DNA of 64,000 nt, from contig NZ_QUCM01000008.1 of the NCBI RefSeq assembly GCF_003473545.1, forward strand, positions 39,307-103,306, written 5' to 3'. A program made the position numbers and the translations under genes. Below are positions 58,800 through 64,000 of this stretch, in pieces; position 1 is the first letter of the stretch; every line of letters begins with the position of its first letter. Source of the DNA: Clostridium sp. AM22-11AC. Its GTDB lineage: Bacteria > Bacillota > Clostridia > Lachnospirales > Lachnospiraceae. The notes under the pieces were generated by a model, which ran no database searches, was not told the origin of the DNA, and saw only the letters and a program-made list of their open reading frames with translations.

Positions 58800-59819
58800 T
58801 TATGTCCTTGCTGTCATCCCATAACGTATCTTTTCGATGGTAGTTATGATCTGCTCGATCTCTCTTTCTTTAAAATAAAGATAAGAGTTTAATACTGCTG
58901 CTGAATAAGGCTCTTTCCTGCTGGTAAGCTCATAGATCTTATCTGTAAGCTCCTTTGCCGCATTTCCAAGGCCCTGATCCATCAGCTCTTCTATATTCTG
59001 GCATTTGTACCAGCTGTTTTTGATCACCCCGTAAACCTGTTCCATGTTTTCCGCCTGAGCCATGGTCTGAATCTCTTTTTTGGTAACATGATACTGGATC
59101 GGAATGATCAGCGCATAAATATCACCTTCCGACAGGTTATAATATTTTTTCGCCCTGCAGATCCACTGAAAATTCAACATATCCATTTTCGTGCCAAAGC
59201 ACTGGGCCAGCATTTTTGCCTCCGCCTTTGAAAGATATTTATCCTTTATCTTCCAGATAGTCTTGAAATAAAGCATATCCATAGCCGTTTCACAGGCCGG
59301 AAGCGTTGCTTTTCCCTGCTCTAAAAGCTTTTCTAATGGCTCATAGTAAGCAGAACCTTTTAACCCGCGGATCACATCTTCTATGCTCCTGCACTGGGAC
59401 AGCTGCACCAGATCCATATCCGAATGTTTATCAAAAAATTCCTTAAACCCCGAAAGATCCTGGGCACTTTCTCTGTTTCCCGCTGCATTTCTGAGACAGG
59501 TTTTTAATATATCGATCTCATAATGCATGAAATAAAGGTCCAGAAAACGCCTCTGCCCTACATTTGCAAACCGGTACAGCTTTGCAAAATCATGGTATTT
59601 GCTTAAGTTTAACAGCTGCTCGATCTTTCCGCGGTGAAGCTCATCCTCAGAAGCTTTGGAAAATGCCTTTTCATAAGAGGGGTTACTCCTTAAGAACTGA
59701 ACCGCCTCAGGCACAGATCCCAGGTCTGCCATTGCCTCAAATTGCTCCGGGCGGATCCTGAAACGCTCCATAGCCTTCACCTTGGTGGAAATGCCGCTGT
59801 AACTGATCAGGCTTCCCAT
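58800..59819 (-). CDS. atpC: V-type ATP synthase subunit C (d subunit)
   Basis: A 339-residue all-helical subunit (ISTKVKAMERFRIRPEQFEA; YFKTIWKIKDKYLSKAEAKM) that couples the central stalk to the c ring. ATG with AAAGGAGTGAGAAC. Confidence 0.92.
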   Translation of the reverse strand: MGSLISYSGISTKVKAMERFRIRPEQFEAMADLGSVPEAVQFLRSNPSYEKAFSKASEDELHRGKIEQLLNLSKYHDFAKLYRFANVGQRRFLDLYFMHYEIDILKTCLRNAAGNRESAQDLSGFKEFFDKHSDMDLVQLSQCRSIEDVIRGLKGSAYYEPLEKLLEQGKATLPACETAMDMLYFKTIWKIKDKYLSKAEAKMLAQCFGTKMDMLNFQWICRAKKYYNLSEGDIYALIIPIQYHVTKKEIQTMAQAENMEQVYGVIKNSWYKCQNIEELMDQGLGNAAKELTDKIYELTSRKEPYSAAVLNSYLYFKEREIEQIITTIEKIRYGMTART

Positions 59820-59823
59820 GTTC

Positions 59824-60135
59824 TCACTCCTTTATCATATTTTTAAAGAGAGCCTGCGCATATTCCTCATGCCGGTTTTCGTAGGTGGCCTCCAGGCGCT
59901 TCATCGTAGCTTTGGCATCCTCTGATTGTTGTCTTAACTCCTGCTGTAATTCCTCTTCCATTTTGCTGCGTATCTGGGAAATGCGATCCTGGTTTTCTTT
60001 TTCCAGCTGTGCATCAAAAGCCGCCGTTTTCTCTTCCATTTCACGGGCCATCTGCTTTTTTCGCTCACTGGCACCATCCATCACAGAAACGGCGGCTTTC
60101 TCAATATCAGACAGCCGGTTGATCACTGTATCCAT
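59824..60135 (-). CDS. V-type ATP synthase peripheral stalk subunit (G/H type)
   Basis: A 103-residue, nearly all coiled-coil protein (KKQMAREMEEKTAAFDAQLE; KMEEELQQELRQQSEDAKAT). First gene of the V-ATPase operon, which is where the G/H (NtpF-like) stalk subunit normally lies. ATG with GGGAGGACTGTGAC. Confidence 0.85.
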   Translation of the reverse strand: MDTVINRLSDIEKAAVSVMDGASERKKQMAREMEEKTAAFDAQLEKENQDRISQIRSKMEEELQQELRQQSEDAKATMKRLEATYENRHEEYAQALFKNMIKE

Positions 60136-60284
60136 GTCACAGTCCTCCCTTTCTTTGTTCTTTTTTTAATGCAATTTGCTTTTTGCATTTTTTTATCATA
60201 CTACTTTTTTCAAAAATTAACAGAGCGAAATTGTACATAAATTAAAAATTTAACGAAATTTTTAAGCGTTATGCACAAAAACAA

Positions 60285-60325
60285 GGAGAATGGGACCTTT
60301 TTATGGGTCTCATTCTCCTGTTTTG
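60285..60325 (-). terminator. Terminator after the SH3-domain gene
   Basis: AGGAGAATGAGACCC and GGTCCCATTCTCCT form a long stem with loop ATAAAAA, followed on the minus strand by TGTTTTTG. It separates this gene from the V-ATPase operon. Confidence 0.9.
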
Positions 60326-60372
60326 CACAAAGTTCTCAATAACTCAGCCATACACTGACCAAACCAGCGACA

Positions 60373-61596
60373 CTACTGGTTTGCTGCAGTCTCGCCTTCA
60401 GCGGCTGTTTCTGCTTCTGCCTGGGTCTCTGCAGTTGTTTCTGCTTCCTGTTTTGCTATATACTGGCTGGAAACATAAGCTTCCTGACCATCATAATTGA
60501 TCACAGTCCAGTCATTATTATAACGCTTTACATAAGTAACTTCTGTTCCGCCTTCCAACTGTACTAAAATACGGCCATTGGTAGACGGTTCTGTACGTAC
60601 ATTTACTTTATTTCCTGTAACTACATATACATCAGCCGGTGGCTGGGTCTCTTCCGGAGTCGGTGCTTCTGTCTCTGCTGATGTCATTTCTGTGGACATG
60701 GTCTCCGGCTGGGTCGGATCTGCTTTCTTCTTTCCCGGCACCAGAGTGCGGATCGCTACTACCAGGACTACGATCACAAGGATCGGGATCAGGAATTTTA
60801 ATACCATTGCCACAGGTGATGGTCTGTGTTTTCTTCTGCGAGTCCTTCCGCTGCGGGAAGATCCGCTGTAGGAGCGGTTGGTACTTTGGGAATTTCTGTT
60901 TCTGCTGCCTGTGCTGCTATTGCTTCCTGCCGTTCTCCGGCTTCCGTTTGCTCCGGAACGACTGGAAAGTCCCTGCAGTTCTGCACCGGAGCGCGGTCCA
61001 TTTCCTGTACCGTTAGAGGTTCTGGCTGATGTCTGGGATCTCGGGGATGTCTGACTTCTTACAGATGACTGTGCTCTTGAAGCTGCAGTCTGCCCTGCAC
61101 CGGTACCTGTACGCGGTCTTGCCCCGCCTGTCTGACCATAGGATGCACTTCCTGCACCTGAACTGCCAGTGGTTGCACCTGTTCTGGCATTTCGCACCGG
61201 TCTTGTATCTGTTACCGGTACTGTAAAGGTCTTTGCCACCTGAAAATCATGAGAAAATGCATAAACCTGTTTGGTTAGAAGCTGATATGCCTGATTTGCA
61301 TTATAGGCCGTATTATCGTTTTCATGGACCGCCTTATTTCCCAGAATACGGATGGTATGATAATCATCCTTGGTCGTCTTGTCGATCCAATGTCCCTCAT
61401 ACAGCTGATCTATGGTATCTGCCAGATCTCCATCTACAAGACACGCCTTCTCAGCCAGACATCGGACCATACACTCCAACGTCTGTCTGGCCTTCACCAT
61501 AACAAGATTGTAATCTTTACTGACGATCAGGCGCTCCGCTTCCTTCACCCCCTGCTGGATCTGCTGCCAGCTGGTAGTACGTTCAAAGTTTGACAT
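60373..61596 (-). CDS. DUF4145-like protein with membrane helix and extracellular SH3 domain
   Basis: A 407-residue protein. Residues 1-120 are a DUF4145-type helical domain (VKARQTLECMVRCLAEKACL, then ILGNKAVHEN). A Ser/Arg/Thr/Gly-rich linker follows (about 135-260). One membrane helix (MVLKFLIPILVIVVLVVAIR, about 270-290) precedes a Thr/Glu/Pro-rich stretch and a bacterial SH3 domain (VYVVTGNKVNVRTEPSTNGR). A Thr/Ala/Glu tail ends it. Topology: N-terminus inside, SH3 outside. ATG with GGAGGAAGGGCG. Confidence 0.82.
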   Translation of the reverse strand: MSNFERTTSWQQIQQGVKEAERLIVSKDYNLVMVKARQTLECMVRCLAEKACLVDGDLADTIDQLYEGHWIDKTTKDDYHTIRILGNKAVHENDNTAYNANQAYQLLTKQVYAFSHDFQVAKTFTVPVTDTRPVRNARTGATTGSSGAGSASYGQTGGARPRTGTGAGQTAASRAQSSVRSQTSPRSQTSARTSNGTGNGPRSGAELQGLSSRSGANGSRRTAGSNSSTGSRNRNSQSTNRSYSGSSRSGRTRRRKHRPSPVAMVLKFLIPILVIVVLVVAIRTLVPGKKKADPTQPETMSTEMTSAETEAPTPEETQPPADVYVVTGNKVNVRTEPSTNGRILVQLEGGTEVTYVKRYNNDWTVINYDGQEAYVSSQYIAKQEAETTAETQAEAETAAEGETAANQ

Positions 61597-61652
61597 CGCC
61601 CTTCCTCCTTTGTATGTAATTTTCCCCCCGAAATCACTTATTCATAAACTTA

Positions 61653-61781
61653 AAAAGAGCAGTCTTCGTGTTTTTGGCAAAACACGAAGCTTCGGGCGCT
61701 GCCCGAATATTCGGAAACGAAAGCAAGCGCTTATGCAAGCAAGCTTGCAACACCCTTGTTTTCACTCCCGACTGCTCTTTT
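61653..61781. repeat. Nested multi-hairpin element
   Basis: A 129 bp unit bounded by a 12 bp inverted repeat AAAAGAGCAGTC (61653-61664) / GACTGCTCTTTT (61770-61781). It encloses two perfect hairpins (TTCGTGTTTT-TGGC-AAAACACGAA at 61665-61688; TTCGGGC-GCT-GCCCGAA at 61691-61707) and a GCAAGC/GCTTGC cluster (61723-61748). It lies between two divergent genes. It could be a bidirectional terminator, a structured RNA or a miniature repeat element. Confidence 0.65.
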
Positions 61782-61935
61782 ATCTGCTAACGTAAGTATA
61801 CTAAATTTTCCTTCACCTTGCAATCACTAAGCACTATATGATATAGTTACTAGCAGATATATTTTCACCATATATCCGTATTTTCCGCAGTTGCGGAAGA
61901 TACTTTTCACCATATTAAGAAAGAGGACAATATCC

Positions 61936-62598
61936 ATGCGTTTAAGACATATACGCGGGGCAGAAGAGACTATTGCTACCAGCCCCTATGTGATCCAGGA
62001 ACCAGAGCTTCACAAAGGCAGCTGGAACCAGGTTTTTGGCAACGACAACCCCATCCAGATCGAAGTAGGTATGGGAAAAGGACGTTTTATCATGGAACTG
62101 GCACAGCAGAACCCTGATATCAACTACATCGGCATTGAACGCTATTCCAGCGTACTTTTAAGAGGACTTCAAAAACGTGCCCAGTTAGAATTAAACAATA
62201 TTTATTTCATGTGCATCGATGCCAAAAACATGGCAGACTACTTTGCACCGGGAGAAGTAGACAAGATCTACCTTAACTTCTCCGATCCATGGCCAAAAGA
62301 CCGCCATGCAAAGCGCCGTCTGACTTCCCCGGATTTTATGGCCGTATATGACAAGATCCTGGCAGCTGACGGTATGGTAGAATTTAAGACCGACAATAAG
62401 GGCCTTTTTGATTACTCCCTGGAAGCAATCCCTGAAGCTGGCTGGACCATTACCGCCCACACCTTCGATCTGCACCACGATCCGGTCATGTGTGCCGGAA
62501 ATGTAATGACAGAATATGAAGAAAAGTTTTCCTCTATGGGAAATCCTATCTGCAAACTGATCGCTATGAGAGAGCCTAAAGAAAACAAAGAAAAATAA
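61936..62598 (+). CDS. trmB: tRNA (guanine-N7-)-methyltransferase
   Basis: A 220-residue SAM-dependent enzyme making m7G46 in tRNA. Visible: MRLRHIRGAEETIATSPYVI, SAM motif IEVGMGKGRFIMELA, NYIGIERYSSV, FSDPWPKDRHAKRRL and FKTDNKGLF. ATG at 61936 has GAGG nine bases upstream; an earlier in-frame ATG at 61891 lies in the AT-rich leader. Confidence 0.96.
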   Translation: MRLRHIRGAEETIATSPYVIQEPELHKGSWNQVFGNDNPIQIEVGMGKGRFIMELAQQNPDINYIGIERYSSVLLRGLQKRAQLELNNIYFMCIDAKNMADYFAPGEVDKIYLNFSDPWPKDRHAKRRLTSPDFMAVYDKILAADGMVEFKTDNKGLFDYSLEAIPEAGWTITAHTFDLHHDPVMCAGNVMTEYEEKFSSMGNPICKLIAMREPKENKEK

Positions 62599-62619
62599 AC
62601 CACCGTATATGCACCCAGG

Positions 62620-62648
62620 TCCCGGCATACCAATCCGCCGGGATCTTT
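62620..62648 (+). terminator. Weak terminator after trmB
   Basis: TCCCGGC and GCCGGGA pair around ATACCAATCC and are followed by TCTTTGC. Confidence 0.5.
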
Positions 62649-62782
62649 GCATTTTAAATCCATTTATCTCATTTTATCCACATTCATCCACATATTATCT
62701 CTTTTTCCCTTCTTTTATCCACATTTCATTTTCCTACATATTATATATAGAAATAACAAAACAAAAAAGGAGCCTCATTTCC

Positions 62783-62938
62783 ATGAAACTCCCACCCAAA
62801 CTGACCCGACAACTCTGCAAAGCCACCTGCGACAAAAAAGACTGGGACAAACGGGCTTTAAAGCTTTGCAAAGCTTTTCGCGAGGTAAATAAATGCCTCG
62901 GTCCCTGTCCCAGCCATAAACACTGCCATAAGAAATAA
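62783..62938 (+). CDS. 51-residue cysteine-rich protein
   Basis: A small basic protein, MKLPPKLTRQLCKATCDKKD..., with Cys at 12, 16, 29, 38, 42 and 48 and a His-rich end (CPSHKHCHKK). The Cys spacing suggests a metal-binding or disulfide-stabilised fold. The ATG has AAAAAGGAG ten bases upstream. No family recognised. It lies alone between trmB and tRNA-Lys. Confidence 0.62.
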   Translation: MKLPPKLTRQLCKATCDKKDWDKRALKLCKAFREVNKCLGPCPSHKHCHKK

Positions 62939-63037
62939 TGATCCAGCCACAATCTCATTGCGCCTGTTCATCTAATTTTATACAACAAAAAAGTCCGACC
63001 CCGCAGCCTCCAATATCTGCAAAATCAGACCTTTCAA

Positions 63038-63110
63038 TGCGCCTTCAGGGACTCGAACCCTGGACAAATAGATTAAGAGTCTACTGCTCTACCAACTGAG
63101 CTAAAGGCGC
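63038..63110 (-). tRNA. tRNA-Lys (CTT)
   Basis: On the minus strand: acceptor GCGCCTT/AAGGCGC with discriminator A, D arm GCTCAGTTGGTAGAGC, anticodon loop CTCTTAA (anticodon CTT), T arm CAGGGTTCGAGTCCCTG. 73 nt, CCA not encoded. Confidence 0.95.
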
Positions 63111-63309
63111 GTTCTCTTGAACACAACGAGAATTATAGCGTATCATCCTCTTCTTGTCAATAATTTTTTTAATATTTTTTTTAAAAAATTTCACCGAATG
63201 TTTACAATACATTGTCCACACTTTCAATTCATGATATAATGAGTCCAAGAGAAAAACAAGCGCCGCCAAGAGCGGCATTTGTTTTTCTTGGGCTATTAAC
63301 GAAGGTTCC

Positions 63310-63344
63310 GCCTGCGTAGCAGGCAGTGGAGCGCGTCAGCGCGG
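63310..63344. repeat. GC-rich dispersed repeat, copy 2
   Basis: Contains GCAGGCAGTGGAGCGCG followed by TCAGCGCGG; matches the reverse complement of 31371-31404 at most positions. It includes inverted motifs CCTGC/GCAGG and GCGCG/CGCGC. It lies just upstream of the mscS gene. Confidence 0.55.
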
Positions 63345-63383
63345 GAAACCTGAGTTTACACCGAAAAGCAGGAGGAAAAACCT

Positions 63384-64000
63384 ATGATACTATTCACCGC
63401 CCAGGAAAGCAGCGCTCTTCCTACCCTTGCAGAGACCCAGGCAGTTGCTGCCGAAGTCCACGAAGACCTACAGCAGTTAAAGCCCAATGCCATTTTAGAG
63501 TCTATAAAGTCCTGGACTCCCGGCCTTTTGTCCCTGGCTTACCGGTTATTTGTTGCTGCCCTTATTATCTTCATCGGTTCTCGGATCGCCTTATACATCA
63601 GCCATTTTCTGAAAAAGACCTTTGACCGTATGGGAATGGACCTGAGCCTGAGTAAATTCCTTATTTCTCTGGCAAATGCCATTACCTATGCTATTGTCAT
63701 TTTCATGGCATTAGAAAAGATCGGCGTTCCATCCGCTTCTATTATCGCACTTTTAGGTTCTGCAACATTGGCCATCGGCCTGTCACTTCAGGGAAGCCTT
63801 GCAAACTTCGCAGGCGGCATCCTGATCCTTGTTATGCGGCCTTTTGGTATCCATGATTACATTGTCTGTGAAGGTACCGAGGGAACAGTACAGAACATCG
63901 GTCTTGTATACACAACCTTAGTTACTGTAGACAACCGAAAGATCACCATTCCAAACGGCAGCCTTTCCAATGCGGTCATCACAAACGTAACAGCCCAGCC
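63384..64000 (+). CDS. mscS: Small-conductance mechanosensitive channel MscS (partial)
   Basis: The first 205 codons; the gene runs off the right edge. Three membrane helices (about 48-72, 88-106 and 112-140). The third is the pore helix with the Gly/Ala pattern ALLGSATLAIGLSLQGSLAN, followed by FAGGILILVMRPFGIHDYIV and the start of the beta domain (VDNRKITIPNGSLSNAVITN). It opens on membrane tension to release solutes under hypo-osmotic shock. ATG with AGGAGGAAAAACCT. Confidence 0.95.
   Translation, partial: MILFTAQESSALPTLAETQAVAAEVHEDLQQLKPNAILESIKSWTPGLLSLAYRLFVAALIIFIGSRIALYISHFLKKTFDRMGMDLSLSKFLISLANAITYAIVIFMALEKIGVPSASIIALLGSATLAIGLSLQGSLANFAGGILILVMRPFGIHDYIVCEGTEGTVQNIGLVYTTLVTVDNRKITIPNGSLSNAVITNVTAQ

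Noticed and set aside
60160..60260. A promoter for the V-ATPase operon with CTGTTA and TATGAT boxes
   Set aside because: The -35 match is only three of six and the region is generally AT-rich; a promoter must exist but I cannot place it reliably.
63081..63278. A 65-codon minus-strand frame
   Set aside because: It overlaps the tRNA-Lys gene and has no supporting motif.

Overview
The window is a stretch of a Gram-positive, spore-forming Firmicutes chromosome, most likely Lachnospiraceae (Clostridia). The evidence is gene content and order: a V-type ATP synthase operon, the mazG-hup-rqcP-yabP-yabQ-divIC-spoIIE-tilS-hpt-ftsH cluster, the gdpP-rplI-dnaB cluster, strong AGGAGG ribosome binding sites, and mobile elements of the maff2/TnpV/TnpW type common in gut Clostridia. 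The genus is not determined. No CRISPR array, rRNA operon or complete insertion sequence was seen.

Positions 1 to about 24,145 are mobile DNA, nested at least twice. The outer layer is the right part of an integrative conjugative element (ICE). It has ParA/ParB partition genes, a RepA_N replication initiator with 22-23 bp iterons inside its gene, a VirD4-type coupling protein, a PcfB-like protein and the small membrane protein gene maff2. Its right end cuts an ECF-transporter S-component gene (24123-24587). A 9.2 kb integrative mobilizable element (about 6525-15681) sits inside maff2. It carries a large serine recombinase, TnpW, a DnaC-like ATPase, a replisome-organizer protein, relaxase, MobC, sigma factor and cargo (alpha/beta hydrolase; PadR/DUF2812 pair). 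Both halves of maff2 can be read, at 15663-15803 and 6488-6524. The 3' piece of maff2 is itself cut short, so a second mobilizable element occupies 1 to about 6490. That element has TnpV, two HTH regulators, a short RepA_N protein, a candidate oriT with an IncQ-like nic motif, a MobA/MobL relaxase and a CHC2 primase, and it continues off the left edge.

From 24.1 to 31.4 kb the core chromosome carries the broken S-component gene, a nucleoside phosphorylase, an isochorismatase-type hydrolase, a two-component system and a secreted peptidoglycan-binding/NlpC-P60 lipoprotein. From 31.5 to 36.4 kb come a MerR regulator, dnaB, rplI and gdpP. tRNA-Tyr and tRNA-Leu lie on the plus strand at 36.6-36.8 kb, followed by a GH13 alpha-amylase family enzyme.

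From 39.4 to 51.6 kb the conserved division/sporulation cluster runs leftward. It is interrupted between rqcP and yabP by a 4.4 kb island: a WYL regulator, a divergent SpoVK/CbbX-like AAA ATPase, a small winged-helix-like protein and a TetR regulator. From 51.7 to 60.1 kb a nine-gene V-type ATPase operon (peripheral stalk, C, I, K, F, E, A, B, D) runs leftward. The right end has a DUF4145/SH3 membrane protein, an unusual nested-hairpin element, trmB, a tiny Cys-rich protein, tRNA-Lys and the start of a MscS channel gene.
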